Of a stretch of 64,000 bases of DNA, positions 17,292-24,129 are shown one piece after another. Within the stretch, counting starts at the first letter, position 1; each line of letters starts with the position of its first letter. The position numbers and the translations under genes are program-made. The DNA lies in NCBI RefSeq assembly GCF_009674605.1, contig NZ_WKJO01000001.1:2728001-2792000 (forward strand), in the 5' to 3' direction. This stretch comes from Haloferax litoreum (GTDB lineage: Archaea > Halobacteriota > Halobacteria > Halobacteriales > Haloferacaceae). The notes below the pieces were generated by a model, which saw nothing but the letters and a program-made list of their open reading frames with translations, made no database searches and was not told where the DNA came from.

Positions 17292-17738
17292 ATGGCTGAA
17301 CTAACCGAACAGGAACAAACGCACCGCGAGATGTCGTTTCGAATCATCGAAGAGTTGTGGAACAAGAGGAACTACGACATCGTCGACGTCGAGTACGACC
17401 CACTCGTCGAGGCGCACGTGTTCTCTGAACCGGAGGGAATCGTAGGGATACAGGCAGTGAAAGACTGGGCGAAAAAGTACCACGACGCATTCTCGGACTT
17501 ACACGTTGAAGCGTTCGACGTGAAGGCGGTAGACGACCACGTCTATGGGCGGTATCGCCTGACTGGGACACACGATGGAACGCTTCACAGCGCACGAGGC
17601 GACATTCCAGCGACGAACAATACGATGGATACGTGGGGACTCTACGAGGTTCGCCTCGAAGGAGGACTCGTCGTCGAAGAGTGGAACAGCACTGACATCA
17701 TGACGATGATGCGGCAACTCGGCGTCGGTCCGGAGTGA
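17292..17738 (+). CDS. SnoaL-like (ester cyclase / NTF2-fold) protein, copy 2
   Basis: 148 residues, the tandem paralogue of the gene at 16736. The conserved blocks EELWNKRNYDIVDVEYDPL, KKYHDAFSDLHVEAFD, TGTHDGTL and VEEWNSTD are shared, while the loop before MDTWGL differs (ARGDIPATNN), as does residue use in the core. Such differences suggest that the two have diverged in ligand. It has its own AT-rich promoter region (ACAATTATG near 17247), about 40 nt from the ATG, so it may be regulated separately. A T-rich tract follows at 17755-17762. Confidence 0.85.
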   Translation: MAELTEQEQTHREMSFRIIEELWNKRNYDIVDVEYDPLVEAHVFSEPEGIVGIQAVKDWAKKYHDAFSDLHVEAFDVKAVDDHVYGRYRLTGTHDGTLHSARGDIPATNNTMDTWGLYEVRLEGGLVVEEWNSTDIMTMMRQLGVGPE

Positions 17739-17754
17739 ACACTCTTCGAACAGT

Positions 17755-17768
17755 CTTCTTTTGAAAAA
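17755..17768. terminator. T-rich tract between convergent genes
   Basis: CTTCTTTTGAAAAAT gives a T-run on both strands between the stops of the SnoaL-like gene (plus) and the 65-residue zinc-finger gene (minus). Archaeal termination needs only such oligo-T runs. Confidence 0.4.
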
Positions 17769-17795
17769 TGGTCGTATCCTGCTGAGCGTCGTGAC

Positions 17796-17993
17796 TCAGC
17801 CTGACCACTCGCCGCCCACGTCGTCGGCGACTGCATCGCGCCACATGCCGAATCCCTGTTGGCAGATTGGACTCTCGTCGATGTGGTCGATGAAGCCTGC
17901 GCCTGCGCTCTCTAGTTCGGCGAGGCAAAACGGGCACCGAGTCGGGTCGTCCCACGTGTGTGCGATGACCGAGGGGGACACTTCCTGAGACAT
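17796..17993 (-). CDS. Small zinc-finger-like protein, haloarchaeal
   Basis: 65 residues with TRCPFCLAELESAGAGFIDH followed by HIDESPICQQGF. CPFC, then one or two His and a further Cys, spaced like a C2HC treble-clef or zinc ribbon. Small zinc-finger proteins of this kind are common in haloarchaea and several affect growth or motility, but no role can be assigned here. A TATA-like element, TTTATC, lies 28 nt upstream (18019-18024 on minus), consistent with a leaderless transcript and a real gene. Confidence 0.75.
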   Translation of the reverse strand: MSQEVSPSVIAHTWDDPTRCPFCLAELESAGAGFIDHIDESPICQQGFGMWRDAVADDVGGEWSG

Positions 17994-18018
17994 GTCTACT
18001 CATATGCGATAATACTTG

Positions 18019-18024
18019 ATAAAT
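18019..18024 (-). promoter_or_regulatory. TATA-like element of the 65-residue zinc-finger gene
   Basis: TTTATC on minus within GATTTATCAAG, 28 nt before the start codon. Confidence 0.5.
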
Positions 18025-18167
18025 CTATGTTCTTTTTGGGTTTTTAGAAACAGAGTATTATTCACCCAACGAATTTGTGTTCGAGTATTCAGTCCCTAAC
18101 GGTGGGCTGTCTTCGAATCGTAACCCTATACCTGCTTCCCACCCGGTACTCGAACGGTGACCTCTCC

Positions 18168-18593
18168 GTGAACTACATCTCGTGGGCAGTCGTCGCACTC
18201 GGCGCGTACTCCCTCGTCGCTCCGTTGATGAAAGTGGCGACGACCGGACAGGGAAAGATTCCGAGCGACGTTGCCGCCCTCATCGCGAACGGCGTCCTCG
18301 TGGCGGCGACCATCGGTGTCATCGTCGTCTCCGGACAGAACGTCTCGGACTCGGTCGTGAGTTCGAAACTCCCGTACGTGCTCTTCGCCGGTGTCTGTCT
18401 GGCCGTCGGCATCCTCTCGTACTATCGGGCGTTGGCACTCGGCCCCGTCTCTATCGTCGCCCCTATCTTCGGGATGTTTCTGGCCCTCTCGTCGGTAGTC
18501 GGTATCGTCGCCCTCGGCGAACCCGTCACGATTCGGAAGGCGGCAGGTATCCTCTTCGCCGTCCTCGCCGTCGTCCTCGTCTCCGTCGAGTGA
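18168..18593 (+). CDS. Half-size EamA/DMT transporter
   Basis: 141 residues from the GTG at 18168 with five hydrophobic segments, i.e. one EamA unit rather than the usual two. The closing segment AVLAVVLVSVE and the ALALGPVSIVAPIFGM motif are typical of EamA. The frame is open upstream to 18075, but that part lacks hydrophobic character and a promoter, whereas CCCTATACC (about 18124) lies some 40 nt from the GTG. Half-size members work as dimers. The substrate is unknown, commonly metabolite or drug efflux. The upstream 170 bp (17994-18167) are AT-rich and otherwise empty. Confidence 0.75.
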   Translation: MNYISWAVVALGAYSLVAPLMKVATTGQGKIPSDVAALIANGVLVAATIGVIVVSGQNVSDSVVSSKLPYVLFAGVCLAVGILSYYRALALGPVSIVAPIFGMFLALSSVVGIVALGEPVTIRKAAGILFAVLAVVLVSVE

Positions 18594-18650
18594 GTGGGTT
18601 CCGTCTCCACGGGCCAACGGCTTTTGGTTCTCGCGGGCTAACCTCGGCGT

Positions 18651-19214
18651 ATGGTACTACTGGAATCCGACTCAGAACTCGAACGCGGTGACGGCGCGCC
18701 CGACTTCGAACTGCCGGGCACCGACGGCGAGACGTACTCACTGGAATCGTTCGCCGACTACGACGCCCTGCTCGTCGTGTTCACGTGTAACCACTGTCCC
18801 TACGCGAAGGCGAAGTTCGAAGAACTGAACCACCTCGCCGACGCCTACGACAACCTCGCCGTGGTCGGCATCAATCCGAACGACGCAGACGAGTACCCTG
18901 ACGACTCGTTCGACCGGATGAAAGAACTCGTCTCCGACGGCACGATTCAGTACACCGCTTACCTCCGCGACGAGTCACAGGAAGTCGCCGCCGAGTACGG
19001 CGCGGTGTGTACGCCAGACCCGTTCCTCTTCGAGAACATCGGCGACGGGTTCGAACTCGTCTTCCACTCCCGCATCGACGACGCGATGAGTCCCGACGAC
19101 GAGGTGACGGCCTACGAGATGCGCGAGGCAGTCGAAGCGGTCCTCGCCGGCGACGACATCCCTGTCGACGAATATCCGTCGCAGGGCTGTTCCATCAAGT
19201 GGAAAGACGAGTGA
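18651..19214 (+). CDS. Thioredoxin-fold redoxin with CXXC motif
   Basis: 187 residues of the AhpC/TSA-redoxin type. GAPDFELPGTDGETYSLESF near 15-35 is the usual redoxin opening. The redox motif is FTCNHCPY with C46 and C49, and the family cis-Pro is in CTPDPFLF near 115-125. There is no signal peptide, so it is cytoplasmic and is not part of the exported redox set at 21-27 kb. Proteins of this subgroup act as thiol-disulfide reductases or peroxidases; the partner is unknown. Confidence 0.88.
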   Translation: MVLLESDSELERGDGAPDFELPGTDGETYSLESFADYDALLVVFTCNHCPYAKAKFEELNHLADAYDNLAVVGINPNDADEYPDDSFDRMKELVSDGTIQYTAYLRDESQEVAAEYGAVCTPDPFLFENIGDGFELVFHSRIDDAMSPDDEVTAYEMREAVEAVLAGDDIPVDEYPSQGCSIKWKDE

Positions 19215-19238
19215 GACCCGTCAGTTCGTGAGAAACCG

Positions 19239-19667
19239 TTACTCGTCGTCGAGAAGTGCCTCGCGGGCGTTCTCGACCGCTGCCTCCTTCTTCGCCGGGT
19301 AGGCTTCGACCTTCGCGCGGAGCGTCAGACCGCCACCACGGCGGGCCTCGCCTTTGAACGCGGCCTGCTTGTCCAGTCGCAAGAAGAACTCGGTGTTCTC
19401 CGTGACTCGGTCGTCGAGTTCGTCCAACAACCCTTCGAAGTCGGGGAGTTCCCGAATCTTCGAGAGGATGTGGCGAACGTCGTCTGCTCGCTCGGCGCGT
19501 GCCGAGAAGACGACGATTCTGTCGCCGTGGTGGCCGGTACTCTCCATCCGGTCTATCTCGAAGTCGTCGGGGAGGAAGGTCCGAAGCGCCTCCTCGACCC
19601 GCTTTTCGTCTTCTGTCTCGTAACAGAACGCTCGTAGGTCGACGTAGTGAAACGGAACGCGTGGCAT
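19239..19667 (-). CDS. RNA-binding protein of the COG1325 (exosome-associated) family
   Basis: 142 residues with the archaeal COG1325 layout: an N-terminal strand VPFHYVDLRAFCYETED, then a helix (EEALRTFLPDDFEIDRMEST) and GHHGDRIVVFSARA, and a central FFLRLDKQAAFKGEAR with basic residues for RNA contact. Family members are commonly encoded near RNA-processing or ribosomal genes and are predicted exosome or RNA-binding factors. It is on minus, converging on the redoxin gene with a 24-bp gap and 36 bp downstream of the small gene at 19704. Confidence 0.85.
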   Translation of the reverse strand: MPRVPFHYVDLRAFCYETEDEKRVEEALRTFLPDDFEIDRMESTGHHGDRIVVFSARAERADDVRHILSKIRELPDFEGLLDELDDRVTENTEFFLRLDKQAAFKGEARRGGGLTLRAKVEAYPAKKEAAVENAREALLDDE

Positions 19668-19703
19668 TGTAAGGGTCTTTTCGGAGGCGGCGGTGCGGTC
19701 GGC

Positions 19704-19895
19704 TTACGCTTCGTCTTCGTCGACTGCTTCGAGCTGGTCTTCTGGGATGCCGACTTCCTGACCCTCGTCGAAGCTAATCGTGTAGGTCGGTTCGCCGAAC
19801 ATGCTCTCGATGACCTGCGTGACCGTTCCGGTCTCGCCGTCGAATTCGCTGTGCTGGTCGTGCAGGATGACTTTGTCGTCTTTCTCGAAGCTCAT
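19704..19895 (-). CDS. Small acidic DUF1918/KOW-like protein
   Basis: 63 residues, starting at the ATG at 19895. It reads as one small beta-barrel: DDKVILHDQHSEFDGETGTV, then a second strand pair ending in VGIPEDQLEAVDEDEA. Similar haloarchaeal proteins are labelled DUF1918, and the valine-glycine pattern is KOW/SH3-like, which suggests nucleic-acid or protein binding. It lies just upstream of, and in the same direction as, the RNA-binding COG1325 gene, so co-transcription is likely. Longer frames upstream are poor protein. Confidence 0.75.
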   Translation of the reverse strand: MSFEKDDKVILHDQHSEFDGETGTVTQVIESMFGEPTYTISFDEGQEVGIPEDQLEAVDEDEA

Positions 19896-20069
19896 AGAGA
19901 CAGGTTCCGCCCCGCCGAATAAAAGGGCGATGGTTAGCCGCGAGTCCGTCGTCGCGGGCGGGCGTGGCGACACCGTTCCAGCGACGTGTCGAAGCCGATT
20001 TGTGAACCCACGTCCAACTGCGCGTATGCGGAGTCGTCTGCTCGCACACCGACCGCCGGACGGAAGTCG

Positions 20070-20639
20070 ATGACTGTCGACGACCTGTGGTTTCTCGCCG
20101 ACCAGGCACGACAGCGGGCCGAACAGGCGTATCACCGCCTCCGACGGAATCACACTGATTTTCTCGAACCGGTCCACACGCGGCGCGTCTCACGCGAGCG
20201 GTTTCGAACACTCGCGACGCGTGTCAAGTCGACGGGGACCCCCTACGGCGCGCACACTGTCGTCCGCCGCGGTGACGACGAGGTCCTGTTAGTTCGCCAC
20301 GAGGGCGTCGATATGTGGGTCCTCCCCGGCGGCGGCGTCGACGAGGGTGAGGGCTTCCGAGAAGCAGCACGGCGAGAACTGGTCGAAGAAGCGGGCATCA
20401 CCGCCGACTACGGCGGGTTGGCGATGGCGACACGAGTCGATATTCGGTGCGGCGGCCACCAGACGTGGGGTATCATGCCCATCTATCGGGCGCGGGCCGA
20501 GGGCGAATCGACTCCATCGGCCGACGACCCCGACGGCGAAATCTCTGCGGCACGGTGGTTCTCCGTCGATAACGTGCCCGCCGACACCCGCGACAGAGCG
20601 GACCTTCGGGCGTGGTTCGACCACGTCACCGACGACTGA
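20070..20639 (+). CDS. NUDIX hydrolase
   Basis: 189 residues from the ATG at 20070. The Nudix box GGGVDEGEGFREAARREL continuing VEEAGI (about 87-110) has the full GX5EX7REUXEEXGU pattern, so magnesium-dependent cleavage of a nucleoside diphosphate linked to another group is expected. The first 50 residues form a charged helical extension before the domain (ADQARQRAEQAYHRL), and the C-terminus AARWFSVDNVP is typical of nucleotide-sugar or dNTP-type Nudix enzymes. The substrate cannot be read. It converges on the ferredoxin gene 20 bp away. Confidence 0.9.
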   Translation: MTVDDLWFLADQARQRAEQAYHRLRRNHTDFLEPVHTRRVSRERFRTLATRVKSTGTPYGAHTVVRRGDDEVLLVRHEGVDMWVLPGGGVDEGEGFREAARRELVEEAGITADYGGLAMATRVDIRCGGHQTWGIMPIYRARAEGESTPSADDPDGEISAARWFSVDNVPADTRDRADLRAWFDHVTDD

Positions 20640-20659
20640 CCGGTGGTTCGACCACGTCG

Positions 20660-20992
20660 TCAGTCGGTGGTGTCGTCGGTGACGTGCTGACCCCAAAAGC
20701 CTGGATACTTCTCGACGGTGAGGTCACCCAACACGAGCGTCTGGCACGCCAGTCTGAGTCCCGTGTCCCGGTCGTGCGGAGGGAAGCGAAGTCGCAATCG
20801 CTCTTTTTTCGTCCGGTAGGTGACGGGTCCACGAATGCGGACGGCACAGGTCCCACAGGACCCGCCGCCGCGACAGTTGAACCACGTGGAATTCCCGTTG
20901 TGGGGGGATTCACCGGCTGCTCGAAGCACGTCTCGGAGGACGGCTCCTCGTTCACACGAAATCTCGCGGCCACGAAATCGGACGGTCGGCAC
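20660..20992 (-). CDS. Plant-type [2Fe-2S] ferredoxin
   Basis: 110 residues. The cluster ligands are C40, C46, C49 and C83 in the pattern CRGGGSCGTC and LACQT. The beta-grasp fold is recognisable. It is shorter than the abundant halophilic ferredoxin, with no acidic insertion domain, and is basic around residues 60-80, which is unusual in this proteome. No reductase or oxidase neighbours it, so the partner is unknown. GATTAATC at 21015-21022 on minus lies 26 nt upstream of the start. Confidence 0.88.
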   Translation of the reverse strand: MPTVRFRGREISCERGAVLRDVLRAAGESPHNGNSTWFNCRGGGSCGTCAVRIRGPVTYRTKKERLRLRFPPHDRDTGLRLACQTLVLGDLTVEKYPGFWGQHVTDDTTD

Positions 20993-21014
20993 GTCTGTCG
21001 GGAGGAACTACGCT

Positions 21015-21022
21015 GATTAATC
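21015..21022 (-). promoter_or_regulatory. TATA-like element of the ferredoxin gene
   Basis: GATTAATC, centred about 26 nt before the ATG at 20992 on minus; it indicates a leaderless transcript. Confidence 0.45.
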
Positions 21023-21105
21023 GGTATCGTTCTGCGCGCCACCGACGGTTCGGTCGGTCGGTCGTCCCCGGTGAGTCTAAGTACGACACATCCCTCCGTC
21101 AACGT

Positions 21106-21792
21106 ATGCGACAGACACGACGCGCGTATCTCGCCGCGACGGCGGGTGCGTTGACCCTCGGCACCGCGGGGTGTCTCGGCGGGTCTGGCGGTTCCGGTAG
21201 TGACGACGGTTCCGTCGCTGCCGTTGGTTGTGACGTCCCCGAACGAGAGACGGTCGACTCCCTCCCGACTCCGCAGATGGGTCCCGACGACGCCGCTGTC
21301 GTCGTCGAGGGATGGGAAGACTTCGCGTGCCCCCACTGTGCGACGTTCAGTCTCGAAGTCCTCCCCAAACTCGAATCGGAGTACGTCTCCGAAGGCATCG
21401 TCGCGTACCGCCACCACGACTTCCCGATTCCGGTCGACGAGTGGTGGTCGTGGGTCGGTGCCTCCGCCGCCCGTGCGGTTCAAGACGAAGCCGACGACGC
21501 GACGTTCTTCGACTTCTCGCACACGCTCTACGAGAACCAGTCCACGTTCCGTGGGAGTGACGACGAAGAGGCACTCTCGACCCTCCAGGACTTCGCCGAC
21601 GACGCCGGCCTCGATGGCTGTTCTATCGTCGCCGCCGCCGCACGCGAGCGGTACCGTCCCCTCATCGAAGCAGAGCGAGAAGACGCCGTCGAGGACCGCG
21701 GGTTCCAAGGGACGCCGACCATCCTCGTCAACGGCGAACAGGTCGCCCCTCGATGGGAAGACCTCAAATCGGCTATCGAGAACGCCCGATAA
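21106..21792 (+). CDS. Tat lipoprotein with DsbA-type thioredoxin fold
   Basis: 228 residues. The N-terminus has twin Arg (TRRAYLA) and a lipobox ending GTAGC with C23 as the lipid-modified cysteine, so the folded protein is anchored outside the membrane. The thioredoxin active site is FACPHCATF (C75, C78), DsbA-like, and the cis-Pro is in GTPTILVNG. It should act as an extracytoplasmic thiol-disulfide oxidase or isomerase. It is the first gene of a redox cluster continuing with a TlpA-type protein and CcdA. Confidence 0.9.
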   Translation: MRQTRRAYLAATAGALTLGTAGCLGGSGGSGSDDGSVAAVGCDVPERETVDSLPTPQMGPDDAAVVVEGWEDFACPHCATFSLEVLPKLESEYVSEGIVAYRHHDFPIPVDEWWSWVGASAARAVQDEADDATFFDFSHTLYENQSTFRGSDDEEALSTLQDFADDAGLDGCSIVAAAARERYRPLIEAEREDAVEDRGFQGTPTILVNGEQVAPRWEDLKSAIENAR

Positions 21793-21926
21793 GCCCGATT
21801 CGAGGCGTACACTACCTCTCGCGCACGATTCGCGCACGACACCAGCGCTTCTTTAGGTCGAGGTTGTCTAGCCAGATGTATGAGAGCGATGCGAGTGTCT
21901 CCCGGGACGCGCCGGAGTGGTGATAG

Positions 21927-22499
21927 ATGAATCGGCGTGACCTCCTCGGCGTCCTCGCGGGCGCGGGCCTCACCGGTCTCGCGGGATGTCTCGGCGGGGA
22001 AACCGGCGGTTCGTCTTCCGAAGCGACGACTGACGAGTCTGGGACTGCGTCGTCTGCCACCCCGTCCGACACCGGAGACCTTCCGCTCGTCGTCGACACC
22101 ATCGAGGCGCAGGGGTCGTCCGTCGGCGCGATGCAAATTCCCGTCGACGGGACGCCGACAGTCCTCGACCTCTTCGCGACGTGGTGTGCCCCGTGTGTCG
22201 CGCAGATGGAATCGCTCCGGGCACTCCACACGGAGTTCGGCGACGATGTGGCGTTCGTCTCCGTGACGAACGAGCGACTCGGTGGCGGCCTGACGATGGA
22301 CGACATCCGCGACTGGTGGGCGGACAACGACGGTAACTGGACGGTCGGACACGACCCAGAGAGTCGGTTGATGCGTGCCGTCCGAGCGAGTGGCCTGCCG
22401 TATCTCGTCGTGTTCGACGGCGACGGCGAAGTGACGTGGACCCACCGCGGACTCGCCAGTGAACCGAACCTTCGAGAGGCTATCGAGGACGCGCGTTGA
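21927..22499 (+). CDS. Tat lipoprotein, TlpA-type thioredoxin
   Basis: 190 residues. The NRRDLLG Tat motif and the LAGC lipobox (C21) precede a Gly/Ser/Thr-rich linker. The thioredoxin domain contains FATWCAPCVAQM (C87, C90) and the cis-Pro in GLPYLVV. TlpA/ResA proteins reduce disulfides outside the membrane, for example in apocytochrome c or copper-site cysteines, taking electrons from CcdA-type membrane proteins. The ccdA gene begins one base inside its stop codon (TGATG), so the two are translationally coupled and likely functional partners. Confidence 0.92.
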   Translation: MNRRDLLGVLAGAGLTGLAGCLGGETGGSSSEATTDESGTASSATPSDTGDLPLVVDTIEAQGSSVGAMQIPVDGTPTVLDLFATWCAPCVAQMESLRALHTEFGDDVAFVSVTNERLGGGLTMDDIRDWWADNDGNWTVGHDPESRLMRAVRASGLPYLVVFDGDGEVTWTHRGLASEPNLREAIEDAR

Positions 22500-23167
22500 T
22501 GCTCGGCCTCGACCCCGCATTCGCTGGCACGCTGGCGTTCGCACTCAGTGCGGGCGTCGCCACGTTCTTCGCCCCGTGTGCGTACCCACTGCTTCCGGGG
22601 TACGTCGGGTACTATCTCTCGCGGGACGACGCTGACCTCGGCGGTGCAATCACACGCGGCGGTGTCGCATCGCTCGCCGCCCTCACTGCACTCGCGGGTA
22701 TCGGTGTGATTCTCGCACTCGTCGGCGGGCGAATCGCGTCGCACATCGCACTGTTCGAACCCATCGTCGGCGGCGCACTCGTCGTCTTTGGCCTCCTCTT
22801 GTTCACTGGTCGCGCGCCGAGTCTGCACGTCGTCCTCCCCGAATACCGCTCTTCAGTTGCCGGGTTTGGCATCTTCGGTGCCGTGTACGGCCTCGCCGCC
22901 GCGGGGTGTGTCGTCCCCATCTTCCTCGGCGTCGTCGCCCAGTCGCTGGCCCTCCCGACTGCACAAGCCGTCATCTCACTCGCCGCGTACGCCACTGCGG
23001 CGGCGCTTCCGCTGGCAATCGTGACGGTGCTCGCCGCACTCGGCGGCGACCGAATCCGGTCGCTCTCGGGATACGTCGGGTCAGTTCAGAAAGTCGCCGC
23101 CGGCGTGATGGTCGCCGCCGGCGTCTGGCAGATTTGGCTGGCGCTGTCGTTCCTCGGGTACGTCTGA
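22499..23167 (+). CDS. ccdA: CcdA-type thiol-disulfide membrane transporter
   Basis: 222 residues with six hydrophobic segments. The two conserved membrane cysteines are C27 in FFAPCAYPLLPGY and C137 in AAAGCVVPIFLG. CcdA/DsbD-type proteins pass reducing equivalents from cytoplasmic thioredoxin across the membrane to an exported thioredoxin, here the TlpA protein encoded immediately upstream. The ATG at 22499 is chosen because it overlaps the previous stop by one base. Confidence 0.93.
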   Translation: MLGLDPAFAGTLAFALSAGVATFFAPCAYPLLPGYVGYYLSRDDADLGGAITRGGVASLAALTALAGIGVILALVGGRIASHIALFEPIVGGALVVFGLLLFTGRAPSLHVVLPEYRSSVAGFGIFGAVYGLAAAGCVVPIFLGVVAQSLALPTAQAVISLAAYATAAALPLAIVTVLAALGGDRIRSLSGYVGSVQKVAAGVMVAAGVWQIWLALSFLGYV

Positions 23168-23176
23168 AAGGGTATT

Positions 23177-24103
23177 TCAGTCTTCGATTACAGACCTCTT
23201 TGCCCCAAGAATATCCTCGTATAATTTGATGGCCTGATCGACAGTTCCATCTCTTTCTGCAGGTGTCTTCTGAATCTGATGATATAGTTCGATGTCGTGT
23301 GCATAGTCGTTCCGGGAGTCACGTATCGAATTCACAATTCTGAACTCGCTGTCATCAATTATCCCAAAGTACCAACACTGGTGGAGGATTCGTTCAAATG
23401 GGGTATCCTTATCGATAATTGGGCTTGGTAGGTCGTTTTCTCGAAATGATTCGACCTTAGAGAGAAGTTTGTTGTAATAGTGGGATTCAAAGAACACTGA
23501 TAAAAGAATAATCAACAGTCCAGTTTGGCCATTTTTATACGCCCTTGCAACCTCCTCGCGGTGGAACACCCTTGATTCAATAGATTCGAGGAACTGACTA
23601 ATATGTGGAACATCACTCACCTTAGTAGATTGCAGTTCCATCAAATACGTTGAAATTACAGGACATACATTCGATCTAATTGACCTAGGTTCTGTTAGGT
23701 CTACAGAGATTGTCTCCTTGTCTTTTACCTTCTTTGGGGGTGTGTCACGCGGATTATCTCTGTGTAGTAACCTAATAATTGGAATAGTAGCTCCAGATTT
23801 TTCAGTTCGCTCGGAGTATTCTGCTTGAGTCTGATGCGGTGAGTTATATTCAACTTCGATGCCTAAAACGGGTATCTGTCTAGAGTATTTACTGATCCAA
23901 TCGTCAAGTTCCCCGATCTCATAGAGATGTTTAAATTCTTTTGAGACATCGATGTAGACTACGATGTCGGTTGGCCTTCCAAGCCCGATATATTCGTGTG
24001 AGTAGTAATCGCCATCCAAGCCAAACTCGGGGAATCCGGATTCAATAACCTCGCCCTGTATCTCGGACACTACTGTAGAGACAATACCCTTGAAAGGTAT
24101 CAT
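23177..24103 (-). CDS. AT-rich gene with HEPN-like RX4H motif, unknown function
   Basis: 308 residues, plainly different from its neighbours: AT-rich, with A/T-ending codons, low acidity and many Ile, Tyr, Lys and Ser. The N-terminal part (1-150) has alternating strands (TDIVVYIDVS, VLGIEVEYN) without a motif I recognise. The C-terminal part (about 165-300) is helical and contains IRDSRNDYAHDIE, an R264-X4-H269 motif of the kind that forms the RNase site in HEPN domains, preceded by the usual long helices. Such domains occur in toxins and defence proteins. It stands alone between ccdA (9-bp gap) and the DyP-like gene (26-bp gap), which points to recent insertion by transfer. Function is not established. 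Confidence 0.7.
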   Translation of the reverse strand: MIPFKGIVSTVVSEIQGEVIESGFPEFGLDGDYYSHEYIGLGRPTDIVVYIDVSKEFKHLYEIGELDDWISKYSRQIPVLGIEVEYNSPHQTQAEYSERTEKSGATIPIIRLLHRDNPRDTPPKKVKDKETISVDLTEPRSIRSNVCPVISTYLMELQSTKVSDVPHISQFLESIESRVFHREEVARAYKNGQTGLLIILLSVFFESHYYNKLLSKVESFRENDLPSPIIDKDTPFERILHQCWYFGIIDDSEFRIVNSIRDSRNDYAHDIELYHQIQKTPAERDGTVDQAIKLYEDILGAKRSVIED

Positions 24104-24129
24104 TTAGTCACTGACACAAGTGGCGGGGA

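Noticed and set aside
18105-18125. TTCGAATC resembling a tRNA T-loop
   Set aside because: No acceptor stem, anticodon stem or D-arm could be paired around it.
23168-24129. A prophage or integrative element around the AT-rich gene
   Set aside because: No integrase, attachment repeat or structural gene; only a single gene differs in composition.
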